Shown piece after piece: positions 19,861 to 28,984 of a stretch of 64,000 nucleotides of DNA. Below the pieces are notes generated by a model. The model had not been told where the DNA came from. It did not search any database and was given only the letters and a program-made list of their open reading frames with translations. Source of the stretch: Actinomycetales bacterium Actino_02 (GTDB lineage Bacteria; Actinomycetota; Actinomycetes; Propionibacteriales; Propionibacteriaceae); assembly GCA_001603275.1 (NCBI GenBank), contig LUYM01000024.1, positions 1-64,000 on the forward strand, given 5' to 3'. The position numbers and the translations under genes are program-made. Numbering within the stretch: position 1 is the first letter of the stretch; the number at the start of each line of letters is the position of its first letter.

Positions 19861-19932
19861 CTTTCCTCCACACGTAAAGGGATTGAACGGCTCCACGCTA
19901 CGGAGGTGCCGTAACCAGACCATTGCACAAAT

Positions 19933-19948
19933 GTTTCGAGCAAGTTAC
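19933..19948 (-). promoter_or_regulatory. GlnR-type nitrogen-control box upstream of glnA
   Basis: On the reverse strand this reads GTAAC-TTGCTC-GAAAC, an exact match to the actinobacterial GlnR pattern (GTnAC, six bases, GAAAC). It faces glnA. A second, weaker half (GTAAC at 19911-19915 on the + strand) follows. The 310-base divergent space between glnA and dppB holds this box and the promoter at 20135; nothing else was identified. Confidence 0.75.
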
Positions 19949-20134
19949 ACGCTGTCCCGTGATGGTCGTTGCGGCCGACGCTGGTCTCAACGGCCGGTCA
20001 CGGCGGGGTCGCCCACCCGTCCTGCGATAGCAATGATCGGTCGCCTTGTCTGCTGAACGGCGGTTGTGGGGCCCGGGTTTGCTCTGGACGCCCGTGCGCC
20101 CGAATTGCTCTGACAAGCACCTTTGCCGTCCAGC

Positions 20135-20163
20135 TTGGAGTCAGCGGACGGCTGGACTACGTT
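20135..20163 (+). promoter_or_regulatory. Promoter for the dpp operon, probably giving a leaderless mRNA
   Basis: TTGGAG at 20135-20140 and TACGTT at 20158-20163 are separated by exactly 17 bases. The dppB ATG starts 7 bases after the -10 element and lacks a ribosome-binding site, so transcription would start at or next to the ATG. Confidence 0.55.
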
Positions 20164-20170
20164 GCATCCC

Positions 20171-21151
20171 ATGCTTCGCTACATCGGAAAGCGACTGCTG
20201 AACTACGTCATCTTGTTGTACGTAGCGGTGTCGCTGACCTACCTGCTGGCCGCCACCCAGCTGAACCCTCGTGCGCTCTGGGCTGTTCGGCAGCCTCCGG
20301 TCGATCCTGTGATCGTGGAGTCTCAGCTGCGCCAGTACAACCTCTCAGAGAACGTCCCGCTGTTCGAGCGGTACTGGACCTGGCTGACCGGGGTTCTGCA
20401 TGGTGACTGGGGATACTCCCCGGTCGGTTTGAATGTGGCGGAGCAGGTGAGCACCCGGATGTGGGTCAGCCTGCGGCTGCTGCTGATCGGAACCCTGGCC
20501 GGCATCATCATGGGCGTCGCCGTGGGTGCCTGGACCGCGACCCGGCAATACAAGGTGAGCGATCGAGTGATCACCGCCCTGTCGTTGCTGGTCATCTCTA
20601 CTCCCGCCTTCGTGGTCGGCCACGTCACCCAGATCCTGGCCATCATGTTCAACAACGCCACCGGCACCCGATTCTTCGAGTTCATCGGCGAGACCGGCGA
20701 CGTGGGCAACTACCCGTTCGCCGACCTGGTCGATCGGGCCCAACATCTTCTGCTTCCCACGCTGGTGTTGATTCTTCTTGAGGTCGCCTCTATGAGCCGG
20801 ATCCAGCGCAACCTGATGCTCGACTCGCTGGGGGCCGACTACGTCCGCACCGCTCGGGCGAAGGGACTCCCGCAGCACAAGGCGGTGATGAAGCACGCAC
20901 TGCGTACCGCCCTGATTCCGACCGGCACCTATGTGGCGTTCGCGGTGGCCACCATGTTCGTCGGCGCCACCTTCACCGAGCGCATCTTCAACTTCCCAGG
21001 ACTGGGCCAATACGGCGTCGATGCGATCACCAACCGGGATGTGAACGGGATCGTCGCGGTGACTGCCTTCTCTGGAGTGTGCGTCCTAGTCGGAGCGATC
21101 CTCTCCGACATCATGGTCGCCATCCTGGACCCGAGAGTGAGGCTCCAGTGA
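20171..21151 (+). CDS. dppB: Dipeptide/oligopeptide ABC transporter permease 1
   Basis: 326 residues from the ATG at 20171 (MLRYIGKRLLNYVILL); a start at 20123 is in frame but unlikely. The N-terminal RYIGKRL, the ERYWTWLTGVLHGDWG block and the coupling loop DYVRTARAKGLPQHKAVMKHALR are those of DppB/OppB permeases with six helices. First gene of a four-gene importer; overlaps dppC by four bases. Which peptide it imports cannot be read from the sequence. Confidence 0.9.
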   Translation: MLRYIGKRLLNYVILLYVAVSLTYLLAATQLNPRALWAVRQPPVDPVIVESQLRQYNLSENVPLFERYWTWLTGVLHGDWGYSPVGLNVAEQVSTRMWVSLRLLLIGTLAGIIMGVAVGAWTATRQYKVSDRVITALSLLVISTPAFVVGHVTQILAIMFNNATGTRFFEFIGETGDVGNYPFADLVDRAQHLLLPTLVLILLEVASMSRIQRNLMLDSLGADYVRTARAKGLPQHKAVMKHALRTALIPTGTYVAFAVATMFVGATFTERIFNFPGLGQYGVDAITNRDVNGIVAVTAFSGVCVLVGAILSDIMVAILDPRVRLQ

Positions 21152-22050
21152 GCACCGCCGTCAACGCTGCAGCCAAGCCGGCCAAGCGACTCACCCGCGG
21201 ACGCCTGATCTGGCGGCGGTTCCTGCGCAACAAGGTGGCCGTGGTCGGTGCCGTGGGCATCATGTTCCTGGTCGGGCTGACCCTGTTCGGCCAGTACTTC
21301 CTCTATTGGAAGTTCGACGACATCGACACCAATGCCTTCTTGACCCCGCCGGACTCGGCGCACCTGCTGGGCACCACTCAGGCCGGACGTGACGTGCTGG
21401 CCCTCACGGTTCGCGGCTTGGGCAAATCGCTGCTGATCGGCTTCCTGGTGGCGATCATCTCGACCTCACTGTCGGCCATGGTCGGTGCGTCCGCGGCCTA
21501 CCTCGGTGGCTGGTACGAGAAGGCCATGCTGTGGATCATCGACTTGATCCTGGTGGTGCCGAGCTTCTTCCTGATTGCGGTGGCCACCAAGGGCGCCCCG
21601 GAAGGGGAGTCCTCCTGGCTGATCCTGGTGGTCCTGCTGGCCGCCTTCGCCTGGCCGCTGTCGGCCCGCGTCGTCCGGTCGCTCACCTTGTCGATCCGGG
21701 AACGCGAGTACGTGCTCGCGGCCAAGTTCATGGGCATCTCGCCATTTCGGATCATCGTGCGGCACATCCTGCCGAACGCCTCGTCGTTGCTGATCATCGA
21801 CGCGACCTTGGGGGTCGGCTACGCGATCTTGTCCGAGACCGGGCTGTCCTACTTCGGCTTCGGCGTGCAGGCCCCGGACACCTCGCTGGGTACGTTGATC
21901 GGTGAGGGCGCCAACATGGCCACCAGCTTCCCGTGGATCTTCCTCGGACCGGCCACCATCCTGGTCTTCCTCGTCATGTGCGTGAACGCGATCGGCGACG
22001 GCCTGCGCGACGCCCTCGATCCCAATTCGGCCTCGGGAGGCCAGGCATGA
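21148..22050 (+). CDS. dppC: Dipeptide/oligopeptide ABC transporter permease 2
   Basis: 300 residues from the GTG at 21148 that overlaps the dppB stop. The cytoplasmic N-terminus (RLIWRRFLRNKVAVVG), LGTTQAGRDVLALTVRGL and the coupling loop EREYVLAAKFMGISPFRII are typical of DppC. It forms the pore with DppB. The next gene overlaps by four bases. Confidence 0.92.
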   Translation: MSTAVNAAAKPAKRLTRGRLIWRRFLRNKVAVVGAVGIMFLVGLTLFGQYFLYWKFDDIDTNAFLTPPDSAHLLGTTQAGRDVLALTVRGLGKSLLIGFLVAIISTSLSAMVGASAAYLGGWYEKAMLWIIDLILVVPSFFLIAVATKGAPEGESSWLILVVLLAAFAWPLSARVVRSLTLSIREREYVLAAKFMGISPFRIIVRHILPNASSLLIIDATLGVGYAILSETGLSYFGFGVQAPDTSLGTLIGEGANMATSFPWIFLGPATILVFLVMCVNAIGDGLRDALDPNSASGGQA

Positions 22051-24140
22051 GCAACGTCCAGCCGCTGAAGAACCGCAAGACGCAGGCCGGCGACACCGTC
22101 CTGAGTGTCACCGATCTGCACGTCACCTTCCCCAGCGAAGCCGGGCAGGTGCGCGCCGTTCGTGGACTCAGCTTCGACCTGGCTGCCGGGGAGACTCTGG
22201 CGATCGTCGGTGAGTCGGGATCGGGCAAGTCGGTCACCTCGCTGGCGGTGATGGGGCTGCACCCGCCGACGACCAAGATCACCGGTTCGATCAAGCTGCA
22301 CGGCGAGGAACTTCTCGGCCGCTCCGATGAGGAGATGTCCAAGATCCGTGGACGCGATCTGGCCATGGTCTTCCAGGATCCGCTGTCGGCGCTGACCCCG
22401 GTCTACACGGTCGGCGATCAGATCGTCGAGGCGATCCAGGCGCACTACGAGATCTCCAAGGCCAAGGCCTGGCAGCGAGCCATCGAGTTGCTCGACCTGG
22501 TCGGGATTCCCAACCCGCAGACTCGGGTGAAGTCGTTCCCGTTCGAGTTCTCCGGCGGTATGCGCCAGCGGGTGATGATCGCCATGGCGATCGCCAACGA
22601 CCCGGACGTGATCATCGCCGACGAGCCCACCACGGCGCTGGACGTGACCATCCAGGCGCAGGTCCTTGAGGTCCTGAAGACCGCTCAGAAGGAGACCGGT
22701 GCGGCGATCATCATGATCACCCACGATCTGGGCATCGTGGCCGGCATGTCCGAGCGGGTCGTGGTGATGTACGCCGGACGGCCGGTCGAGACCGGCACCG
22801 TCGACGACATCTTCTACACCCCGCGGATGCCGTACACCGTCGGTCTGCTCGGTACCGTCCCGCGTCTGGATCAGGCGTCCGACGGTGCGCTCCCGGTCCT
22901 GGAAGGCAATCCGCCTTCTGTGGTCGACCTGCCACCCGGCTGTCCCTTCGCGCCGCGCTGCCCGGCAGTGATCGATCGGTGTCTGACCGCGGAGCCTGAA
23001 CTGGTGACCACCACCTCGGTCGACCATCAGGCCGCCTGTTACCGGCTGGACGAACTGGCCGGCATCAGCCACGCCGAGCTCTTCCCGGCTCCGGAACTCA
23101 GCGCGTCCGACCTCGCCGAGGTGCCGCGTGAGCAGCGTCCGGTCGTCCTCGAGCTCAAGGGCCTCGAGCGGCACTACCCCTTGATGAAGGGTGCGATCTA
23201 CCGACACCAGATCGGTACCGTCCACGCCGTCGATGGCATCGACCTCGACATTCGGGAGGGGGAGACCCTCGGTCTGGTGGGGGAGTCCGGCTGCGGCAAG
23301 ACCACCACGCTGATGGAGATCCTCAACCTCGCCAAGCCGACCGGCGGGGCCATCGAGGTGCTCGGTCAGAACACGGCCACCCTGAATCGTCGCGAGCGCA
23401 AGGCGCTGCGACGAAACCTTCAGGTGGTGTTCCAGGATCCGATGGCCTCCCTGGATCCGCGAATGCCGATCTTCGACATCATCGCCGAACCGATGGGAGT
23501 GCACGGCTACTCCAAGGACGAGATCGAAAAGCGGGTGCGCGAACTCCTCCAGCTGGTTGGGCTGGAGCCGGCGCACTCCGACCGCTACCCGCAGCATTTC
23601 TCCGGCGGACAACGGCAGCGGATCGGCATCGCCCGTGCGCTATCTCTCGAACCCAAGGTGATGGTTCTGGACGAGCCGGTCTCGGCGCTGGACGTGTCGA
23701 TTCAGGCCGGCGTGATCAACCTGCTGGACGACCTGCAACGCAAGCTCGGCTTGTCTTACCTGTTTGTCGCGCACGACCTGGCCGTGATTCGGCATATCGC
23801 CGACCGAGTGGCTGTCATGTATCTGGGCTCGATCGTCGAGATCGGTGACGTCGACGCGGTTTACGAGAACCCCCGGCATCCCTATACCCAGGCATTGCTG
23901 TCGGCGATTCCCATTCCGGATCCGCAGACCGAGCGCTCGCGTAATCGGATCATGCTGTCCGGAGACCTGCCCAGCCCGTCGGATCCGCCCTCGGGCTGCA
24001 AGTTCCGCACCCGCTGCTTCTTGCACCAGACGCTCAGTGAGCCCGAGAAGGCTCGCTGTATCGGTGAGCTGCCGCAGCTGGTCGCCAAGGGTTCCGATCA
24101 TCGTGTGGCTTGCCATTTCAGTGATCGGGCTTCTCAATAG
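22047..24140 (+). CDS. Fused dipeptide ABC transporter ATPase (DppD-DppF)
   Basis: 697 residues carrying two complete ABC domains. Domain 1 (about residues 15-340) has Walker A GESGSGKS, signature [15 protein letters not shown] and Walker [13 protein letters not shown]; domain 2 (about 370-690) has [24 protein letters not shown] and [12 protein letters not shown]. Each ends with the oligopeptide-family C-terminal cysteine motif (CPFAPRCP and CKFRTRC), which can hold an Fe-S cluster. Start is the ATG overlapping the dppC stop. Fusion of the two ATPases is common in Actinobacteria. Confidence 0.93.
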   Translation: MSNVQPLKNRKTQAGDTVLSVTDLHVTFPSEAGQVRAVRGLSFDLAAGETLAIVGESGSGKSVTSLAVMGLHPPTTKITGSIKLHGEELLGRSDEEMSKIRGRDLAMVFQDPLSALTPVYTVGDQIVEAIQAHYEISKAKAWQRAIELLDLVGIPNPQTRVKSFPFEFSGGMRQRVMIAMAIANDPDVIIADEPTTALDVTIQAQVLEVLKTAQKETGAAIIMITHDLGIVAGMSERVVVMYAGRPVETGTVDDIFYTPRMPYTVGLLGTVPRLDQASDGALPVLEGNPPSVVDLPPGCPFAPRCPAVIDRCLTAEPELVTTTSVDHQAACYRLDELAGISHAELFPAPELSASDLAEVPREQRPVVLELKGLERHYPLMKGAIYRHQIGTVHAVDGIDLDIREGETLGLVGESGCGKTTTLMEILNLAKPTGGAIEVLGQNTATLNRRERKALRRNLQVVFQDPMASLDPRMPIFDIIAEPMGVHGYSKDEIEKRVRELLQLVGLEPAHSDRYPQHFSGGQRQRIGIARALSLEPKVMVLDEPVSALDVSIQAGVINLLDDLQRKLGLSYLFVAHDLAVIRHIADRVAVMYLGSIVEIGDVDAVYENPRHPYTQALLSAIPIPDPQTERSRNRIMLSGDLPSPSDPPSGCKFRTRCFLHQTLSEPEKARCIGELPQLVAKGSDHRVACHFSDRASQ

Positions 24141-24282
24141 TTGGCGAGTTAGTCGCCGGGATTTGTTAGCAGGTCGTAACCGCGGCCGATTCCGATCCTG
24201 TGTGGCTACCCGGTAACGTGAATCCATGCCGGAGCGGGCCCTAGCCCCTGGTGTCCGCCTGGCGCGCAACAACGGAGGAAAT

Positions 24283-26022
24283 GTGAAGGCTTCGAGAATT
24301 CTGCTGCCTGTGGTCGCGGCCGCCATGGCGCTGACCCTGGCCGCCTGCGGTGGTCCGTCAACCACCGCCAAGCCCAGTGCGAGTGGTTCGGCCTCGGCGT
24401 CCGGTTCGGCTTCAGCGCCGGCCACGGCTGCTTGGGACATCAACGAGACCGCCTACGATCAGCTGTCCGCGGGCGGTGAGTTCGTCGGTTCGATCAGCTA
24501 CCCGATCGCCACCTGGAACTCCTTCTCGGTGGACGGGAACGACCAGGAACTGGTCTTCCTCGAGTCGCCGATCAGTGCCACCTACTACGACTTCAAGGGC
24601 GACGGCGAGGCCGTCATCAACAACGACTACCTGCTCGAGGCGAAGACCGAGGTCAAGCCGAACCTGGTGGTCACCCTTGAGCTGAACCCGAAGGCCGTCT
24701 GGAACGACGGCAAGGTGATCGGCGCCGACGACTGGATCGCCACCTGGAAGGCCATGAACGGCTCGAACCCCGATTTCGCGGCGGCTTCGACTGACGGCTG
24801 GGATCAGATCACCAAGATCGAGGCCGGCAAGGATCAGCAGGAAGTCATCATCACCTTCAAGTCCACCTACCCGGACTGGACGTCCATCGTCTCCGGCGGC
24901 CCGCTGCGCGCCGAGGGCGTGGCCACTCCGAAGGTCTTCAACGAGGGCTGGAAGAAGTACGTCGACTCCTACTTCACCGGCCCGTTCAAGGTGCAGAGCT
25001 GGGATCAGACCAGCGGCACCGTGGTGATGGTCCCCAACGACAAGTGGTGGGGCAAGAAGCCGAACCTGACCAAGCTGACCTGGAAGCAGATCAAGGCCGA
25101 CGCCCTGGCCGCTGCCTTCGCCAACCACGAGGTCGACTACTACGACATCGGTGCGGACGCTGACGGATACGCCCAGGCCAAGGGTGCCCAGGACTCGGTG
25201 GTGCGCATCGCCGCCGGCCCGAACTACCGGCACTTCACTTTCAACGCCAAGTCCCCGGTGCTGTCGGACGTGAACGTTCGCCAGGCGCTGTTCCAGGGCA
25301 TCGACCGGACGATCATCGCCCAGTCCGACCTGGCCGGCCTTCCCGGTGACAAGGTCCCGCTGAACAACAACCTGTACGTGTCCAACCAGATCGGCTACGT
25401 CGACCAGGCCAAGGCCACCGGCATCGACTACAACCCGGATCAGGCCAAGGCCAAGCTGGATGCTGCCGGCTGGACCCTCAACTCGTCCACCGGCTTCCGG
25501 GAGAAGGACGGCAAGCAGCTCGATGTCACCTTCGCCGTCCTCGGTGGCGTGAAGGCCTCGGAGAACGAGGGTCTGCAGGCCCAGAAGTCGCTCAAGGCGA
25601 TCGGGGTCAACCTGAAGCTGAAGACCGTTGATGTGCAGAAGGACTGGCCGGGTGTGCTCACCAAGCACGACTTCGACATCATCGCCTTCTCCTGGATCGG
25701 TACGCCGTACCCGCTGCTGAACATCGGCCAGATCTACGGTGGCACCGAGAAGGACGGCAAGTTCGAGCCGAACGATTCGAACTTCGCTCAGCTGAAGATC
25801 GACAAGGTCCAGGAGCTGAAGCCGCAGATTGATGCCGAGATGGATCCGGCCAAGCGGACGGAGCTGGGCAACCAGGTCGCGCAGGCGATCTGGGAGGCCG
25901 GCCACACTCTGCCGCTCTACCAGCGTCCGATGCTCATCGGCGTTCGGGCCAAGCTCGCCAACATCGGCGCCCTGGGCATGGCCCGGGTCCCGAAGTGGGA
26001 GCTGGTCGGCTACGTGAAGTGA
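24283..26022 (+). CDS. dppA: Peptide-binding lipoprotein of the dpp importer
   Basis: 579 residues from the GTG at 24283, preceded by GGAGGAA. The lipoprotein signal ends in LAAC, followed by a long Ser/Ala linker. The solute-binding family 5 core is seen in WNDGKVIGADDWIATWKAM, YFTGPFKVQSW, RHFTFNAKSPVLSDVNVRQA and FDIIAFSWIG. It captures peptides outside the cell for DppBC-DF. It is 142 bases after the ATPase gene and is closed by the terminator at 26041. Confidence 0.9.
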   Translation: MKASRILLPVVAAAMALTLAACGGPSTTAKPSASGSASASGSASAPATAAWDINETAYDQLSAGGEFVGSISYPIATWNSFSVDGNDQELVFLESPISATYYDFKGDGEAVINNDYLLEAKTEVKPNLVVTLELNPKAVWNDGKVIGADDWIATWKAMNGSNPDFAAASTDGWDQITKIEAGKDQQEVIITFKSTYPDWTSIVSGGPLRAEGVATPKVFNEGWKKYVDSYFTGPFKVQSWDQTSGTVVMVPNDKWWGKKPNLTKLTWKQIKADALAAAFANHEVDYYDIGADADGYAQAKGAQDSVVRIAAGPNYRHFTFNAKSPVLSDVNVRQALFQGIDRTIIAQSDLAGLPGDKVPLNNNLYVSNQIGYVDQAKATGIDYNPDQAKAKLDAAGWTLNSSTGFREKDGKQLDVTFAVLGGVKASENEGLQAQKSLKAIGVNLKLKTVDVQKDWPGVLTKHDFDIIAFSWIGTPYPLLNIGQIYGGTEKDGKFEPNDSNFAQLKIDKVQELKPQIDAEMDPAKRTELGNQVAQAIWEAGHTLPLYQRPMLIGVRAKLANIGALGMARVPKWELVGYVK

Positions 26023-26040
26023 GCTGTACCGAGTAGCTGA

Positions 26041-26070
26041 ATGGGGTCGGGCCAACGGGCTCGGCCCCAT
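26041..26070 (+). terminator. Hairpin terminator after dppA
   Basis: 13-base arms with two G-T wobbles, an AACG loop and the T-rich tail TTGGCTTT, 19 bases past the dppA stop. Confidence 0.8.
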
Positions 26071-26094
26071 TTGGCTTTCCGGCCTCTTGGGTGC

Positions 26095-26224
26095 GCGGAA
26101 GAGGCTTCCGCAGAGAAGGGGGACAGTCCCCTTCCCTGTGGCCCCTGAAGCGGCCCCACAGGGTGGCGGAGGCCCCCGCTGGTTGGGGGCCGGACCGGGC
26201 CTCAGAGCGTCCCTGAAGGCCCGG
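26095..26224. repeat. Run of five consecutive stem-loops
   Basis: Five separate inverted repeats follow one another: 26095-26111, 26116-26133, 26137-26160, 26171-26191 and 26195-26224, with arms of 5 to 8 bases. They fill most of the 372-base gene-free space between dppA and the tRNAs. The rest, 26225-26394, shows nothing I can name. They could be tRNA-operon terminators read from the reverse strand or a structured RNA. Confidence 0.5.
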
Positions 26225-26394
26225 GCAGCCCCAGATGCGAGCCAGCGAGATCGGGTCGGATCGGCAGCAGAGTTGCGTCGGCAGCAGCCACTGTTGGGGA
26301 GTGTGGAGTTGAGCGCCGAAGTCGGTTGCCGGGGTGGGCAGACGGCTGGCAGCAGAGCTGCCAGACTTGGGGTTGACTAGGAGAGATGAAGCGG

Positions 26395-26468
26395 TGGCCA
26401 GGACCGGGATCGAACCGGTGACCTTTCACTTTTCAGGCGAACGCTACTACCATCTGAGCTACCTGGCC
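26395..26468 (-). tRNA. tRNA-Phe (GAA)
   Basis: A 74-base cloverleaf on the reverse strand: acceptor GGCCAGG/CCTGGCC, anticodon stem TTCGC/GTGAA with loop CTGAAAA (anticodon GAA), T-arm ACCGG-TTCGATC-CCGGT. CCA is not encoded. Confidence 0.95.
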
Positions 26469-26491
26469 GGGAGAAGCGATCGTGCTTCCAG

Positions 26492-26565
26492 CGACCCCGA
26501 CGGGACTCGAACCCGCGACCTCCGCCGTGACAGGGCGGCGCGCTAACCAACTGCGCTACGGGGCC
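26492..26565 (-). tRNA. tRNA-Asp (GTC)
   Basis: A 74-base cloverleaf on the reverse strand: acceptor GGCCCCG/CGGGGTC with one G-T pair, anticodon stem CCGCC/GGCGG with loop CTGTCAC (anticodon GTC), T-loop TTCGAGT. It lies 23 bases before tRNA-Phe and is probably transcribed with it. Confidence 0.95.
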
Positions 26566-26652
26566 TTGGTAAGGCCTCGCCGGCCCGTGTGGGCCAGCCC
26601 GGAAAATATAGCGTAACCCCTCCCCGGCGCGGAAATCGGGGTCCCGATGCGG

Positions 26653-27285
26653 TCAGGATGCGCCGGCCGGCCCGGCCAGTCCGAGCTCGTGGGCCCGAAC
26701 GGCCAAGGTGACCCGGTTGGTTGCGCCGAGCTTGGTGAGCAGCGTCGAGACCTGGTGCTTCACGGTAGAGACGGCCACGTAGAGCTGCTCGGCGATCTGC
26801 TCGTTGGTGTGCCCGGCGGCCAAGAGTTCAAGCACCTGCCGCTCGGTCTGAGTCAGCTCCGGAACTGCGGCCACTGGACGCTTGTCGATCAGGCCGGACG
26901 CCCCGCCGGCCAGGACGGCCACTCCGTGGCTGGCCGCCTGAATCGAATGCAGGAGTGCCGGCAGCGGCAGATCCTTCGGCAGAAAGCCCAGAGCCCCGGC
27001 CTGCAGCATCGATGCGGCCGCGCTCGGGTCGGCCAGCGAGGTCAGCGCCAGCACCTGGGTGGTGGGGGACGCGGCTCGCAGCAGCGCCGTGGCCTTCGGG
27101 CCGTCCACCTCGGGCATGTTGATGTCCACCAGAGCAACGTCCGGCTTCGACTCGGCGGCGGCCAGTGCGGCTTCGGCGCCGTTGGCATAGGAGGCCAGCA
27201 CTTCGATGCCGGCGGCTCGATCGAGAAGCTGAGTGAGCATGGTGCGGACGAAGAGATCGTCATCGACGATGATCACTCTGGTCAT
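26653..27285 (-). CDS. NarL/LuxR-type response regulator
   Basis: 210 residues. The receiver domain has the acidic pair VIIVDDD, phospho-acceptor Asp in VALVDINMPEVDG and the Lys in GFLPKDLP. A LuxR-type helix-turn-helix follows (LTQTERQVLELLAAGHTNEQ, then STVKHQVSTLLTKLG). Its start overlaps the kinase stop by four bases, so the two form one two-component system. The regulated genes are unknown; the divergent small exported peptide gene is an attractive candidate. Confidence 0.92.
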   Translation of the reverse strand: MTRVIIVDDDLFVRTMLTQLLDRAAGIEVLASYANGAEAALAAAESKPDVALVDINMPEVDGPKATALLRAASPTTQVLALTSLADPSAAASMLQAGALGFLPKDLPLPALLHSIQAASHGVAVLAGGASGLIDKRPVAAVPELTQTERQVLELLAAGHTNEQIAEQLYVAVSTVKHQVSTLLTKLGATNRVTLAVRAHELGLAGPAGAS

Positions 27286-28532
27286 CGTGCCACCGCCAGC
27301 GGGACGGTGATCCGGGTGATCCAGCGTGGCCCCTCGGCCCGTGACTCGATGATTCCACCGATGGCCGCCAGTCGCTCGGCGGCGCCAAGCAAGCCCATCG
27401 AGGTGCCGTTGGGAGCAGCCGGATGGGCTGCGACCTCGTTGATCATGGCTAGGTCGAGCGAGTCGGAATCCAGGCTGGCCAGCAGGCTGCAGGGACGTCC
27501 CTTTGCTCCGTGCCGCTCGACATTGGCTGCGGCCTCGCTGGCCACTGTGGCGACAATCTCGCTGATCCTGGAGGGCACCTGCTCGAGGTCGCCGTCTATG
27601 GTCACCGTGACCGGGAAGCCGCGCCGGTCCAGCTGTTCGATCAGCTCATTCATCCGGCTGGCCAGCGATCCGCCAGTGCTGATCGGAATGTCCGCGTCCG
27701 GCTCGCGCAGTGCGCTGAGCAGCCAGCGGAGTTCGCTGGAGGCGTGACCGATACCGTCGGCGATCTCGGTGAGTGCACTCGCATCATCGGCCGCGGCTGC
27801 GGCCCGGGCCTGGAGAGACAGGCGGACGAGCGTCCGAGAGAGGCTGTCGTGCAGGTCGCGAGCCAGGCTCAGCCGCTGCTGGGTGAGTGCGGCCTCCCGG
27901 AGCTTCGCCTGTGCATTCCGGTAGTTGCTGAAGGCATTGCCGACGGCCCACATCATGGCGATCAGCGCGGCCCAGATCAGCGAAGCGAACACCGGGGTCA
28001 AACCGGGTTCGTACACGGTGAACTGGATTCCCACGTAGATCAGCCAGTAGCCCAGGGCCATACCGAGGCGTAGACGTCGGTCGCCGCGCATGCCCGCGCC
28101 CAGAATGGCGATCAGCGGCGCGTACTGGCCCATCTGGCCCCACTGGTGCGGAGCGAAGGCGTACACGGCCAGGATGCAGCCCAGTGCGATGCCGGCGGCC
28201 CGAGGCCAGCGGACGGCGAGTGCGGCTGCGGTGCAGGCGGCCAGATCGACGGCAAGTCCGATGGGCTGGTTGGCGATCAGGCCGAGCATCGCACCGAGGC
28301 TGGCGAGCACGACTGCGAGGACGATGTCGACAGCGCCGCTGACGAGCTTCGCGAAGGGGCGGTTCCGCATGCTGATATCCAATCGCGTACGGAGGGCGTT
28401 GGCCAGTCGGCTACGCGCTGGAGTTGGTGATGGGTCAGTTGGCCCCTTCTGTTCCAGAAGCGCTGGCCATTCGGCCAAAGATTCGCTCTCGGGAGCGGCG
28501 GCAGCTCTCCTTGCTGGCACCCTCAGGGACAT
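27282..28532 (-). CDS. NarL-family sensor histidine kinase
   Basis: 416 residues: a Pro/Ala-rich N-terminus, about five membrane helices (residues 60-200), the HisKA_3 box LARDLHDSLSRTLVRLSLQA and an ATPase domain whose N-box is EAAANVERHGA and late G-box GTSMGLLGAAERLAAIGG. The usual DxGxG motif is poorly matched (INEVAAHPAAPNG), so ATP binding may be unusual. The ATG at 28532 leaves little room for a promoter before the divergent small gene; ATG 28370 (MRNRPFAKLV) is an alternative start that would free 180 bases. Confidence 0.85.
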   Translation of the reverse strand: MSLRVPARRAAAAPESESLAEWPALLEQKGPTDPSPTPARSRLANALRTRLDISMRNRPFAKLVSGAVDIVLAVVLASLGAMLGLIANQPIGLAVDLAACTAAALAVRWPRAAGIALGCILAVYAFAPHQWGQMGQYAPLIAILGAGMRGDRRLRLGMALGYWLIYVGIQFTVYEPGLTPVFASLIWAALIAMMWAVGNAFSNYRNAQAKLREAALTQQRLSLARDLHDSLSRTLVRLSLQARAAAAADDASALTEIADGIGHASSELRWLLSALREPDADIPISTGGSLASRMNELIEQLDRRGFPVTVTIDGDLEQVPSRISEIVATVASEAAANVERHGAKGRPCSLLASLDSDSLDLAMINEVAAHPAAPNGTSMGLLGAAERLAAIGGIIESRAEGPRWITRITVPLAVAR

Positions 28533-28550
28533 GTTGGTGACGACGTGTTG

Positions 28551-28706
28551 GTGACAACGATTCGAGTGCGAGCGCAGTTGGCTCTCGCGTTACCGCTCGC
28601 CGCTGCGCTCGTCGCCGCGGTGGTACTGGTGGGGGGAGCACCCAGTACTACCGTGGCCACCGCACCCGATATCTGCGACCTCTTCCCCTACTGGCCTGGT
28701 TGCTAA
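28551..28706 (+). CDS. Small exported or membrane peptide with two C-terminal cysteines
   Basis: 51 codons from GTG 28551 (GTG 28545 is also possible). The peptide has a basic start (TTIRVRAQ), one hydrophobic helix at about residues 10-30 with a possible signal-peptidase region near Ala30, and a short tail ending ICDLFPYWPGC, with cysteines at residues 42 and 51. It is divergent from the histidine kinase and is followed 23 bases later by a perfect terminator hairpin, which supports a real transcription unit. I do not recognise the family. A secreted disulfide-closed signal peptide sensed by the neighbouring kinase is an inference. No good ribosome site is visible. Confidence 0.5.
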   Translation: MTTIRVRAQLALALPLAAALVAAVVLVGGAPSTTVATAPDICDLFPYWPGC

Positions 28707-28729
28707 CGCCAGGACGTCTACCCACCCGT

Positions 28730-28757
28730 GAGCGGCGCGACTTCGGTCGCGCCGCTC
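28730..28757 (+). terminator. Hairpin terminator after the small peptide gene
   Basis: Perfect 12-base arms (GAGCGGCGCGAC and its complement) around a TTCG tetraloop, 23 bases past the stop. Confidence 0.8.
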
Positions 28758-28856
28758 GGCACGTCTAGGGGTGTTTTGGGTGTGTGCAGCAACGAGTTGG
28801 GGCCTCGCTGAGGGAAATGGGTGGTCCTGGGCGATGGCGTCCATGCCGACCATTGG

Positions 28857-28929
28857 CATCCCCAACGGGATTCGAACCCGCGCTGCTGCCTTGAAAGGGC
28901 AGTGTCCTAGGCCGCTAGACGATGGGGAC
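28857..28929 (-). tRNA. tRNA-Glu (TTC)
   Basis: A 73-base cloverleaf on the reverse strand: acceptor GTCCCCA/TGGGGAT with a closing G-T pair, anticodon stem CTGCC/GGCAG with loop CTTTCAA (anticodon TTC), T-loop TTCGAAT. CCA is not encoded. Confidence 0.95.
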
Positions 28930-28984
28930 CTGACCGGGTGAACTATACGGCCCACGCCGGAGCGCGCCCAAACCGCAGGCGACC

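Noticed and set aside
18181-19914. 577-codon + strand frame opposite glnA
   Set aside because: Antisense shadow of glnA; composition is the usual Val/Gly/Arg mirror of a high-GC gene.
24412-26070. 552-codon reverse frame opposite dppA
   Set aside because: Antisense shadow of dppA, no own motif.
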